From positions 124,001 to 188,000 of the forward strand of contig CAVPEB010000055.1 of NCBI GenBank assembly GCA_963702765.1: a stretch of 64,000 nt of DNA, read 5' to 3'. Every line of letters begins with the position of its first letter. Within the stretch, counting starts at the first letter, position 1. Below, piece by piece: positions 54,601 to 64,000 of the stretch. The notes under the pieces were generated by a model, which did no database searches, was not told where the DNA came from, and saw only the letters and a program-made list of their open reading frames with translations. The translations under genes and the position numbers were made by a program. Source of the DNA: DATMNR01 sp963702765. GTDB lineage: Bacteria; Chloroflexota; Ktedonobacteria; Ktedonobacterales; Ktedonobacteraceae.

Positions 54601-55836
54601 GTCGTGTAGTTGTGACAGGGATGGGATTGGTTACCTCGATCGGTAACGACGTTGCGTCCACCTGGGAGGCTCTCTGCCAGGGGAAGTCAGGCGTTTCGGA
54701 GATCGAGGGATACGATACAAGTCGACATCGCGTGCATTTTGCCGCGCAGGTGAAAACTTTTGATCCTTCCTTATATATGGACCGCAAAGACATACGGCGC
54801 AACGACGCGTATGAGCATATGGCAATTGGCGCAGCTAAACAGGCAGTCGCGCAGGCAGGTTTACAGATTAACGAAGAGAATGCCGACGACATCGGTGTGT
54901 ACATTGGCAGCGGTATAGGCGGACTTCTGACATTAGATGATCAGTTCACGACATTGCATGCCAAGGGGCCAGACCGAATCAGTCCATTTTTCATTAGCAT
55001 GATGATCATAGATGGTGCGGCAGGAGTGGTCTCGATTATGACGGGAGCAAAGGGGCCAAACTGGGCCGCTGTTTCTGCCTGCGCTTCAAGTGGTAACACT
55101 ATTGGCGAGGCCTGGGAGACCATTCGCAGGGGAGATGCCATAGCGATGATCGCGGGAGGGTCCGAGAAGGCTGTTGGATCTATTTCTATGGCAGCCTTTG
55201 ATAATATGCATGCCCTTTCGCGCAACAACGAAGATCCAGAAGGGCGCCAGTCGCCCATTTGATGCTACACGCGATGGTTTTGTGATGGGCGAAGGAGCGG
55301 GTATTTTACTGCTCGAAGACCTTGAATACGCCAAAGCAAGAGGAGCGACAATTCTAGCGGAACTGGTGGGTTATGGGTCAACGGGAGACGCATATCATGT
55401 TACAGAACCTGCTCCCGGTGGATCAGGCCTTGTGCGAGCTATGCGCCGCGCTTTGAAAAAAGCAGATTTGCGCCCAGACCAGGTAGATTATATCAATGCC
55501 CACGGCACTTCGACACCGTATAACGATCGAACGGAGACTCAGGCTATTAAGACTTGCTTTGGAGAGCATGCGTATAAAGTGGCGATCAGCTCTACCAAAT
55601 CAATGATGGGGCATACACTGGGTGCAGCGGGAGCGGTTGAGTCTGTAATATCGATTATGACAATCCTGACCGGTATCATACCTCCTACGATCAACCTGCA
55701 CCATCCTGATCCTGATTGTGATCTTGACTACGTGCCTAACGAGGCGCGACAGGGAACGGTGAATATTGCTCTATCTAATTCGATGGGTTTTGGCGGGCAT
55801 AACACCAGCCTGATTTTCAAACGATACGAAGAGTAA
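54597..55836 (+). pseudogene. fabF: 3-oxoacyl-ACP synthase II, one +1 frame break
   Basis: About 412 residues after removing one extra G near 55242-55244 (EDPEG then ASRPFDATRDG). The start MSRVVVTGMGLVTSIGN has AGGAGG upstream. The catalytic Cys is in AVSACASSGN, and the two His are in NAHGTSTPYND and SMMGHTLGAAG. It condenses malonyl-ACP with acyl-ACP in chain elongation. An essential gene with a G-run insertion suggests a consensus error. It lies between accC and accB. Confidence 0.93.
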
Positions 55837-55930
55837 ATTTTGATTGACGAGGCAAGGAACCAGGGCAGGGCGAGCCCAGTCCCTACATTATGCAAGGTCA
55901 GGAGCCAGAATTTAGTAGAGTTGTAAAGAC

Positions 55931-56404
55931 ATGGATATTGAAGAGCATGAGACACCGTGGATTAAGCGTGTCGAAGAGTTAATACAGGCGCTTGAGGGCA
56001 GCACTATCGGCGAGTTGGAGTTGACTGAGGCCGGTACAGAAATCATTATCAGGCGGCGGCCAGATATGATGATGGTTTCTGTGCCTACCCAACAAGGGAG
56101 TCTGGCTCACACCGGGATTCAGGCTGTTGCTGGCAGTGGAGGCCACCAGGCTCAAGAAGACCATAGACTGCCTATTCTGTCGCCGACAACAGGTGTCTAT
56201 TATAGCTCTCCTGCGCCTACCTCGCCTTCATTTGTTCACCCTGGCGATATCGTGCATGTTGGCCAGGTAATTGCATTGATCGAAGCCATGAAGGTCTTCA
56301 ACGAAATCCAGTCAGAAGTGGCCGGCCGCGTTATTGAGATTGTCGCGATAAATGGCGAGGTGGTGCATAAGGGTGATGTATTGATTCGGGTCGAGCCTGT
56401 GTAA
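55931..56404 (+). CDS. accB: Acetyl-CoA carboxylase, biotin carboxyl carrier protein
   Basis: 157 residues. An N-terminal helical domain (WIKRVEELIQALEGSTIGELEL) and a Gln/Gly/Ser linker precede the biotinyl domain. The biotinylated lysine is K121 in IEAMKVFNEIQ. It carries carboxyl-biotin between AccC and the transferase. AccC lies upstream in the same cluster, with fabF between; accA/accD are not present. The ATG follows a weak site (AGTTGTAAAG). Confidence 0.95.
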   Translation: MDIEEHETPWIKRVEELIQALEGSTIGELELTEAGTEIIIRRRPDMMMVSVPTQQGSLAHTGIQAVAGSGGHQAQEDHRLPILSPTTGVYYSSPAPTSPSFVHPGDIVHVGQVIALIEAMKVFNEIQSEVAGRVIEIVAINGEVVHKGDVLIRVEPV

Positions 56405-56463
56405 GTTTGTAACTTTTTACCTGCACTGTCCCAGCTGCTCTACATCCACTCAACACTCTATTC

Positions 56464-56601
56464 GCGGGCCTGCGGCCCGCAAAATAAAAAAGTAGCGAGG
56501 GACAGTCTCGCACTCCCGGCAGAGGACTTCGTTCCCTGCACCCCTCAAGCACGCGTTTATGGGGCTTTGCGTTCCGCACTCCCAGTTATGTGGATGTCAG
56601 G
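56464..56601. repeat. Dispersed intergenic repeat, copy C
   Basis: Hairpin GCGGGCC-TGC-GGCCCGC (56464-56480), then GCGAGGGACAGTCTCGC, CTCCCGGCAGAGGAC, TTCCCTGCACCCCTC and a tail GTGGATGTCAGG. It lies between the convergent accB and beta-propeller genes. Confidence 0.68.
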
Positions 56602-56631
56602 CAAAGTCTATGTCGATGAGATGTGGGCTTA

Positions 56632-58008
56632 CTAAGCTCCATTGGGGTTGTAACGAGTGATGCGAAGAACAGGTATGCCACCTGCAAAAATTGGAAAATA
56701 CATCTCGTTTGCCTGTTCATTGATTGCGATTGTATGCGTCTCTTTGCCGATAAGAGCAACACCAAGGCGATGGAACTCACCCGCTTTCTCATCAAAAATC
56801 GTGATGCCGCCAGAACCAGCAACGAATAAAAGATGCTGTGAATAATCGATGCGCACAAGGTCCGGGCCATTTGCAAGACGAACTGTATTTGGATCGGTGG
56901 GGATAACTGACATCGTACGTAGATCGATACGTAACAGATTCTCGAAGAGGCCAGCCTGGGGATCAAAGTCAGTACATGCCACGTACGCTATATGCTGGTT
57001 CCTATCGATTATCATCCCGTGAGGCGTACTGCAATAGACAGGTAAAATGATACGGTTATCGACTTTCATTGTCACAGCGTTAATAGCGATAAACTCTGCT
57101 GTATGTGGTGGTGGCAGGATGTAAGCGTTGGGATCATCGGCATTGGGCAGAACCTGTGAGGTGACGTAATCATGCCCCAGGTCATAGTCATTGTGCCCCA
57201 CATCATGCCCATAAGTGGGGATATTACCTGGTTGAGTTACAGGCGCCTTCTCGCCTCCGAAGAGTGGCAGAAAGCCAAGGCTAACCAGACCAAGCAGTTT
57301 ATCATGGATTGCATCAATCACCGCAACATTCTCGTTCTTGCGATCAACATTTCCCGACTTTAAGGGATCCACAGGTGAGCCTGGGTCAGAGACGAAGATG
57401 CGGTGATCGACCGGGTCATACCCTACTGCATCAGGACCATCGTTGTCAGGTAATTGGATCTGACCCTCGATTTGCATGGTATTCACATTGATATCATAGA
57501 TGATATTATCTTCCGCATCCGCCGCGAAGATCTTATGCAGATCGGTCGCATCAATGACCCCGGCCACCTGTGGAGCAGGTATACGGCCAATCACTTTTTC
57601 ATGCAAGGTATCAAAGACCACTATATTTCCATCGAACTTGGGATTGAACGGTATGCAATTCAGCGTCATATCATCTGGGTTAGGGCCGGTATGAGCAATA
57701 AACAGTCGATGAGTGGCTGAGTCATAGGCCTGGAAGTCGAAGCCATCGAACTGGAGCTCAGTGCCAGGTGAAAGAGAGGACGCTTGCTGAGCATTGTTCG
57801 CCAAACCGTTGGGAAGTGGAATGTCCTGTACTATCACCAGTCGCTGAGCTGGAGGGGGCACAAGCATTTGGTGTGCGACAACTACAACCAAGTAACCTAG
57901 CAGTCCGAAACTGACGATGGCTGAGACCCAAAACAAGATACGCCCACCAGTACCTGATTTTTGTGGCGTGGTAGGTGTTTGCGGCGCCATTGGTATTTGT
58001 ACTGACAT
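56632..58008 (-). CDS. Membrane-anchored YncE/YVTN-type beta-propeller protein
   Basis: 458 residues. A Pro/Thr-rich N-terminus is followed by one membrane segment (ILFWVSAIVSFGLLGYLVVVVAH). The extracellular part has repeated propeller blades (FQAYDSATHRLFIAHTG, NIVVFDTLHEKVIGRIPAP, VGYDPVDHRIFVSDPGS, NVAVIDAIHDKLLGLVSLG). Such folds bind ligands or partners outside the cell; no catalytic site is recognised. It lies 24 bases downstream of the ABC-FHA gene on the same strand and is probably co-transcribed. Confidence 0.8.
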   Translation of the reverse strand: MSVQIPMAPQTPTTPQKSGTGGRILFWVSAIVSFGLLGYLVVVVAHQMLVPPPAQRLVIVQDIPLPNGLANNAQQASSLSPGTELQFDGFDFQAYDSATHRLFIAHTGPNPDDMTLNCIPFNPKFDGNIVVFDTLHEKVIGRIPAPQVAGVIDATDLHKIFAADAEDNIIYDINVNTMQIEGQIQLPDNDGPDAVGYDPVDHRIFVSDPGSPVDPLKSGNVDRKNENVAVIDAIHDKLLGLVSLGFLPLFGGEKAPVTQPGNIPTYGHDVGHNDYDLGHDYVTSQVLPNADDPNAYILPPPHTAEFIAINAVTMKVDNRIILPVYCSTPHGMIIDRNQHIAYVACTDFDPQAGLFENLLRIDLRTMSVIPTDPNTVRLANGPDLVRIDYSQHLLFVAGSGGITIFDEKAGEFHRLGVALIGKETHTIAINEQANEMYFPIFAGGIPVLRITRYNPNGA

Positions 58009-58032
58009 CTCTTCTTCCTTCCCACAAAAATC

Positions 58033-60544
58033 CTAAGCGATCATCTGGTATTGCAACACAATATGAGGCGACAAAAAGACGCGATCACCAGACCTCAGAA
58101 TGAGACGATCGATACGCTGTCCCTGGTAGACCAGCCCGTTCAGGCTCTCGGCATCCTCAATGACCCAGGTTCCATTGCTTGAAAGAATTTTCGCATGCAG
58201 GCGCGAGACACGTTGGGAGGGTACGGAGATATCGTTGGAGGAGAGCCGACCAATCGTCATAGTCGGCTTATTCAGCACACACTGGCTGACTATATTACCA
58301 TCAACCTCAATAATTATCCGTGCGGTAGGTGGTGTCTGCTCTAGAGCAGGTGATTGAGAGTTGCCATTAGCTCTTGGGCTGCGATCCATAAGCGTTGGCG
58401 CTGGTTGTGTCATTGGAACAGCGCCCGACCAGCCCTGTTGATTGGGCGGGATCGCCATTTGAGAAGCCGGAATTTGCTGAGGAACATAGGCCGCGCCAAC
58501 CTGAAGCGGCTGATAGGCTGAACGTAGAATAGATTTGTCGCCAATTTTTTCCAGATTGCGGCGGCTCTGTTCTTCAATCCTCTCCAGGTTATAGCGGTTC
58601 TGTTCCTCAAGGAGCATAGCGAAGACACCACCTCGCTTTTTCAATTCTGTATAGCTACCGCGTTCGGCAATTTGTCCATCTTTGAGTACGATAATCTCAT
58701 CAACGTTACCCAGCGTACTCAGGCGGTGAGAGATCATAATCACCGTACGTCCGACAACCAATTCATTGAGCGCGCGCATCACTTCAGCCTCGGCCTCAAC
58801 ATCGAGGGCAGCCGTAGGCTCATCGAGAATCAAGATCGGGGCATCGCGCAGAATCGCTCGTGCAATGGCAATTCGCTGGCGCTGACCGCCCGAGAGATCT
58901 TTGCCCTGTTCGCGGACCAGGCGCTGGTAACCGCCAAGTTCATTTATGATAACATCGTGGATATTTGCTTTGCGTGCCGCCTCCATGACCTCTGGTGGGG
59001 AAGCGCCCGGTTTGCCGATGGAGATATTCTCGGCGATCGAGCCTTCAAAGAGGACCGAGTCCTGGAGTACCATACTGACGTTCTGGCGCAGGATCGAGAG
59101 TGGATACATACGGTTATCCACACCATCAATGCGAACTGATCCATGTGTGACCTCATAGAAGCGCGGGATCAATTTGACCAATGTTGTCTTACCACCTCCC
59201 GAAAGACCCACCAGAGCGATTTTCCTACCCACAGGGATTTGTAAGTTGATACCTTTGAGCACAGGCCGTTCAGATATATAGCCGAAGTAGACATTCTCGA
59301 AAGAGAGATCACCGTGCAGTCTAGTGGGGCCATAGTAGGGAGTCTGGCTGTTTAGAACCTCGGGAGCCTGATCGAATACTTCTTGAATGCGTTCTGCAGC
59401 AGAGCTGGCGGTACCAGCCAGGGTTGTCAGTTTTGAGAGGTCGCGCATGGGTTGGTAGAGTAGACCGAGGAATAACATGAACAAGACCAGCGTCCCGATA
59501 TCTACACTTTCTGCTGGAATAGTAAAGAAGCCAAGGCTAAAGGTATTATTCGCAGCAACGTAGCCACCAACACCTATGACCGCAGCAGTACCTATAGCAA
59601 TGAGAAAGCCTGTAAGCGGCGTAAACTGAGCTTGCAAGCCGCCTGCTCTCAGGCTTGCCTGGCGGGTGGTATCGACATAGCCACCGAAGCGGATAGCTTC
59701 TTTTTCCTCGCGTGTAAAAACCTTGATGACTGTGAGCGCATTAATATCTTCAGTCGCCACATCCGCTACCTGCCCCGTCGCCTTTGTCGCTCGCTTTGTC
59801 GCTGCTCTAATGCTGCGTGTATAGGTAAATGTCAACAGGAAAAGGGCCGGGACAATAGCCATGGCAATCAGTGTATAGGTGGGACTGAGATAGAACATGA
59901 CAATGAAAATGCCTAAGGAGAGTCAGAACACCTGCTAACAGATCAACCATCCCATCCGCGACCAGCTTTTCAATGTCAGCGATATTGCCAGTGAGACGGT
60001 TGACAAGGTCTCCTTTTTTCTGTTTGCCATGCCAATCAAGCGAGAGGCGTTGGAGATGATCGAAGAGTTGATTTCGCAACCTGGCCGTGAGATTATGCGC
60101 GATACGAGCGGCAAGTTTGATGTCTGCATAGATCAGACCGGCATTGAGGGCGGCAAAGAATATCAGCATCACGACTGAAAAGACAATCACTCCATTGACG
60201 GTATGGTGGCTCGTAATCAGGACTGGATTATGATCGGCTGGCGAAACTGGGCACTGCGTTAACTCAGGCGGCTGTGGCGGCTGGCCAGGAGCCAGAGGCT
60301 GTAGCTCGGGGGCAATCTGGGGGATATCGAATTTATCCAGGATAGGATCAAGCACAGGTTTAAGGAATGGGAGGGTACATGTTGGGTCATTCCCAGGGTT
60401 TTGTACTTTGCTCGTAATAAATTTTAAGGGAAAGGCTATGGCGATGGCAGCGAAAACCTCCGCGATTGTGATGAAGACAGCCAATAGCACGAGCATGCGA
60501 TACCCTTCGAGGTTACGATACAGGAATTTACCGAGCTTGATCAT
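58033..60544 (-). pseudogene. ABC exporter (fused permease-ATPase) with C-terminal FHA domain, one frame break
   Basis: About 836 residues after removing one extra base near 59912-59916. The N-terminal membrane domain has an unusual Pro-rich external loop (ELQPLAPGQPPQPPELTQCP, about 70-105). The ATPase domain shows Walker A GLSGGGKTTL, LSGGQRQRIAIARA and Walker B ILILDEPTAALD. A Pro/Gln linker follows, then an FHA domain with TIGRLSSNDISVPSQRVSRLHA and ESLNGLVYQG. FHA domains bind phosphothreonine, so a Ser/Thr kinase probably regulates transport, as in mycobacterial Rv1747 where FHA domains are fused to an ABC transporter. The substrate is unknown. Its neighbours are a small protein gene and a beta-propeller gene. 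Confidence 0.9.
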
Positions 60545-60584
60545 TGTGTCCTCCTCTACTTGCTAGTTCTGTTATATTTGCCTA

Positions 60585-60836
60585 TCAGTTCCAAGAATCC
60601 TTTATCCCTTGATGTATAGATCCAGCAGCATGGGATGAGGTATCACCTTTAGTGAATTCTGGATCTGCAGCGCTCATGTGCTTTAATGGTTTTTGTGGTA
60701 GGGTGCGCAATATCCCTGCGATATCCTCTACCAGATCTGCAATCTCGTGCGGTGTCATATTGGCAAGATGGTCTATGAAAATATGCAATTCATTTTCCTC
60801 CCGCAAAATGTTGAGACGTATTTCTGGATCAGCCAT
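60585..60836 (-). CDS. Small hypothetical acidic protein upstream of the ABC exporter
   Basis: 83 residues from the ATG at 60836 (AGAGGAAC upstream). Two predicted helices (EIRLNILREENELHIFIDHLA and TPHEIADLVEDIAGILRTL) are followed by a hydrophilic tail. No family recognised. It lies 40 bases before the ABC-FHA gene in the same direction, so it may be part of that operon. Confidence 0.6.
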   Translation of the reverse strand: MADPEIRLNILREENELHIFIDHLANMTPHEIADLVEDIAGILRTLPQKPLKHMSAADPEFTKGDTSSHAAGSIHQGIKDSWN

Positions 60837-60910
60837 GATTGTTCCTCTCATTTGCATGAGCATTTTTATGCGGATTAACAAAATAGGAGGGATATCGTGA
60901 AGACCGTAAA

Positions 60911-60948
60911 GGGCCGATACATCGGCGGTGGGCGCGATACATCGGCCC
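60911..60948. repeat. Hairpin repeat with CGATACATCGG units
   Basis: GGGCCGAT (60911-60918) pairs with ATCGGCCC (60941-60948), and GATACATCGG occurs twice in direct orientation inside. It lies in the 566-base divergent gap between the small protein gene and the response regulator gene, where no other gene is seen. Confidence 0.5.
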
Positions 60949-61402
60949 CTACGAAAATCCCGTTAATCTTGTTAAAAGCCATAATAGGATGAATGATTTG
61001 GTTTGAGCTTATCTAAAAGGATGCGTGAAAAAGTCCATACCAACTCCAATAGCACACCATCCGAACTGATGTGCATACCTCCTCCTCAACAATACATTTT
61101 GATTATGAGTTAGACCTGAGAAAAAGTTGAGATGAAACTGAGAAGTGAGAAATTGGCCATATTTCAAAGAAATTTGATTGAAGAAGAATAGCCTGATGTG
61201 AGACAATCCATTACTGAAGAGTGGCAGATCAAGTGGTTTTATATCTGGTTCTCAAATTCGTCTCAGGTATCTCTCAGGATTCTTTCACATAGCTATGCCA
61301 TACTGATTGCAAAGCAAGTAAGATGCAGCCATATCGAAAGCACTTACTTCCGCTGGCCATTGATCCTTCTGGATCAATGACATGGAGATGAGAGGAACAC
61401 AC

Positions 61403-62077
61403 ATGAAGGCACACATTCTGGTCGTAGACGACGACCCACGTATAACAGGATTGCTGCGCCGCATCCTTGCTTATGAAGGGTATAGTGTGAGTATCGCAAC
61501 AAGCGGGGACGAAGCTTTGACACGCACGTTAGAGCATCCGCCTGATCTCATCGTGCTGGATATCCTCCTGCCAACATTGAATGGGCTAGAGGTTACCAGG
61601 CGGCTACGCGCGGCGGGTGACCATGTTCCAATTCTAATGCTTACCGCTCTCGATTCCCTGGCAAACCGTGTGGAAGGATTCGAGATAGGAGCCGATGATT
61701 ACCTGGTCAAGCCGTTTGCGCCAGAAGAGTTGCTGGTACGAGTAAAGGCCCTGTTGAGGCGAAATCAGGCAGAGCGCCACGAAGTGCTTCGTTATGCAGA
61801 TGTCGAGTTGGATACGGGTACTCGCCTGTCGCATCGTGGGGCACGCGAGATCGAACTCTCGCCTACCGAGTACGAGCTACTGGCGCTATTTCTACGACGC
61901 CCGCGCCAAGTGCTTACTCGTGAGATTATCTTAAATCGCGTATGGGGACTTGATTTTGAAGGTTCCTCCAATGTGATGGAGGTCTATATAGGCTATCTGC
62001 GCACCAAGCTAGAGGCGGAGGGAGAACCAAGATTGATCCACACTGTTCGTGGTATCGGCTACGTCATGAAGGAGTAA
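61403..62077 (+). CDS. OmpR/PhoB-family response regulator
   Basis: 224 residues from the ATG at 61403 (GAGAGGAA upstream). The receiver domain has the acidic pocket VVDDDPR, phospho-acceptor D53 in LIVLDILLP, Thr in MLTAL and Lys in LVKPFAPEEL. The C-terminal winged helix (IELSPTEYELLALFLRRPRQ, LTREIILNRVWG, VYIGYLRTKLE) binds DNA. It pairs with the histidine kinase 90 bases downstream. The stimulus is unknown. Confidence 0.96.
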   Translation: MKAHILVVDDDPRITGLLRRILAYEGYSVSIATSGDEALTRTLEHPPDLIVLDILLPTLNGLEVTRRLRAAGDHVPILMLTALDSLANRVEGFEIGADDYLVKPFAPEELLVRVKALLRRNQAERHEVLRYADVELDTGTRLSHRGAREIELSPTEYELLALFLRRPRQVLTREIILNRVWGLDFEGSSNVMEVYIGYLRTKLEAEGEPRLIHTVRGIGYVMKE

Positions 62078-62167
62078 GACATGACTCTTCTCCTTATTAA
62101 CTGCTGGCTAACACTAGCGTTCACAGCTATCAAGTGTGTAAAGCATATCCACAACATCAAACAGTAA

Positions 62168-63794
62168 ATGAGCACAGAGATGCAAAAAATGAAATCACCT
62201 GTGTCCCTTCGAGGTAAACCTCGTTCACTACGCATGCGCCTATTGCTCTGGTACGGTACGCTTCTAGCTGTTGCGCTGGGTCTTTTTGCGGTACTCATCC
62301 TGGTACTCACCATGAACGCAATCGAACAGAACGTCGATAGCGACGTGATGGCAGAAGCACGAGTCGCTTCTCTAAATATACAACCTGAGTTGACTGTACA
62401 GTCACCATACTGGCCGCAACGACTCTCACTAGACGCAATAGATACTTACCGCGATCCTGGTGTCGTGGTCGAGATTCTGGATGCAAAAGACACCATGCGC
62501 TATCGCTCTGGCAGTGATATAAATATAACCATTCCTTTCAGCACCGATGCTTTTAAAAAGACATTCAATGGCCAGACGACCTGGTATACTGCGACCGTCT
62601 CGGGCGAGCGGGTACGGGTGGAAGTTCTGCCAATCCGCGCAACTGCAGAAGTCGCCTTTGCCAGTACGAATGTCCAATCCAGTAGCCGATCGAATGCCAG
62701 TGTATCCTCTGCAAACGTTGAGCCTATCGTTGGTGAACTCCTGGTCGCAAAATCCCTGGATGACGTGGATGATACCTTTTCCATGCTGCGCACTTTGCTT
62801 CTGATCTCAGGTCTGACCATTCTGGTCGGAGTTCTACTGGGGGGTTGGATCATCACCACTCGTGTACTGCATCCACTCACAGAAATTGTCACTACAGCAC
62901 GAACCATTGCCACCACCACTGCACGCGGCACGCGCATCGGCGTTCTGAACCAACGAGTGCGCAGACCACAAGGCCATGATGAGATGGTTCTGGTTGTAGA
63001 TACCTTCAACGAGATGCTCGATTCGCTAGAGCGTGCTACACAGACACAGCGGCGTTTTATTGCCGATGCTTCGCATGAATTACGCGCCCCTCTTACGACA
63101 ATACAGGGAAATCTGGCATTCTTACAGCACCACCAGGATGAACTCCCTTCAGAAGAACGTCATACCATGTTTACCGATGTGCATGAGGAGACAGTGCGGT
63201 TATCACACCTGGTTGAGGATCTGCTGCTGCTAGCTCGCGCGGATGCCAGCTCAGAAATACCTCTCGTCAAGCCTGAACAGATGCAATCGCTTGCGGGAAG
63301 TAGCACACGCCAGATGCCGCTTGAACTGGATCGTGTTGTGCTCGAGCTTGTTCGCAAACTGCGGAGGAGGCTCAGTGCTGAAGGATCGATGTTGAAATTG
63401 GAAATAGACCACATTGAGCCAGCACGAGTGCGAGCTGATGAGGAAAATGTTCGAAGGATCATACTAATACTACTCGATAACGCCATAAAGTATACACCTA
63501 CCAGTGACGAAGGATACTGGCGCTCGTGTGATGATCTCTTTGAAACAGATGGATCGAATGGCTATACTGAGCGTGCGCGATACCGGCATTGGTATTGACC
63601 CTGCTGATCTGCCCCACATCTTCGAGCGCTTCTACCGAGCGAATCGAGCTCGTCCACGGCAAGGCACAGGACTTGGACTCTCCATCGCGCTGACATTGGT
63701 TGAACAACTTGGTGGTTACATCACTGCCGAGAGTATACCTGGACAGGGCAGCACATTTAATGTTTTGTTGCCTCTTTTGAACAATTTGAAGTAG
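62168..63794 (+). pseudogene. Sensor histidine kinase, one +1 frame break
   Basis: About 541 residues after removing one extra base near 63513-63515. Two membrane segments (LLLWYGTLLAVALGLFAVL and TLLLISGLTILVGVLLGGWI) flank an extracellular sensor of about 150 residues, followed by a HAMP linker. The H box is FIADASHELRAPLTT (His303). N box LLDNAIKYTP lies just before the break, and G1/F/G2 boxes DTGIGID, IFERFYRA and GTGLGLSIA lie after it. It phosphorylates the upstream response regulator. An extra base in GGATACTGG separates the two halves of the ATPase domain. Confidence 0.93.
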
Positions 63795-63894
63795 CAATGT
63801 TTCTTATACCAGTCACGATGGGTTATATAAAGTCCAGGACCTTGCCTTTTAAAGGAAGGGTCGGGAGCACCACGCACGTGATTCCAAATAGATA

Positions 63895-63909
63895 GTGTAC
63901 AAAGTACAC
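63895..63909. promoter_or_regulatory. GTGTAC-AAA-GTACAC palindrome
   Basis: Perfect 6-bp arms around AAA, downstream of the kinase gene and upstream of a candidate promoter at 63944. It may be an operator for the next gene outside the window. The rest of 63795-64000 shows no gene. Confidence 0.35.
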
Positions 63910-63943
63910 AAATGAACTGAACGTACTACAGACACTATCACCC

Positions 63944-63973
63944 TTGCCCGATGCTTGCTTCGCGTGCTATACT
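63944..63973 (+). promoter_or_regulatory. Candidate promoter at the right edge
   Basis: TTGCCC (63944-63949), an 18-base spacer and TATACT (63968-63973). It would serve a gene beyond the window. Confidence 0.4.
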
Positions 63974-64000
63974 TGGTGTAGAAAGAAATTTTTGTCTACC

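Overview
The window most likely comes from a Ktedonobacteria-type Chloroflexota chromosome, large and rich in regulators. This is inferred from content: LuxR-type STAND ATPases, several Ser/Thr kinases with FHA and TPR partners, a TIR/NB-ARC/TPR protein, mid-range GC, and many dispersed intergenic hairpin repeats. No rRNA is present, so the assignment is not proven.

Layout. 1-1052: the start of a molybdenum hydroxylase pair (iorB partial, iorA). 1285-4293: a large LuxR/ATPase regulator with a striking promoter palindrome. 4651-8175: a full-length dnaE whose frame is broken three times. 8993-16270: a mobile module of three tyrosine recombinases, a small TnpC-like protein and a TnsD/TniQ-type target selector. 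16768-17753: an intact IS982-family element with its target duplication. 18442-20779: a second dnaE lacking its 5' third. 20875-24957: a PrsW-like protease and a PknB-like kinase. 25158-27501: recX, panD and a DUF402 pair. 27689-29850: molybdate uptake genes modB, mop and modA, without modC.

29927-39047 is the conserved translation block: a consensus promoter, tRNA-Tyr, tRNA-Thr, tuf, rpmG, secE, nusG, rplK, rplA, an L10 leader, rplJ, rplL, then rpsO and pnp where rpoBC usually sits. 39179-43927: a family 4 uracil-DNA glycosylase, an L,D-transpeptidase and a class A penicillin-binding protein. 44894-47859: rsmA overlapping a zinc-ribbon/kinase/TPR fusion. 48247-52557: a decayed FUSC-type membrane protein and the TIR/NB-ARC/TPR gene. 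53000-56404: accC, fabF and accB for fatty-acid synthesis. 56632-63794: a membrane-anchored beta-propeller, an ABC exporter fused to FHA, and a two-component system.

Two patterns cut across the window. Eleven single-base frame breaks hit otherwise well-conserved genes, and ten of them are +1 insertions; this looks more like consensus error than biology, so 'pseudogene' below mostly means 'broken in the sequence as given'. In addition, a family of GC-hairpin intergenic repeats recurs at least four times. The most interesting biology is the recombinase trio beside a TnsD-like protein between two dnaE paralogues, followed by the ABC-FHA fusion and the duplicated ribosome-binding region that creates a coupled leader ORF in front of fabF.
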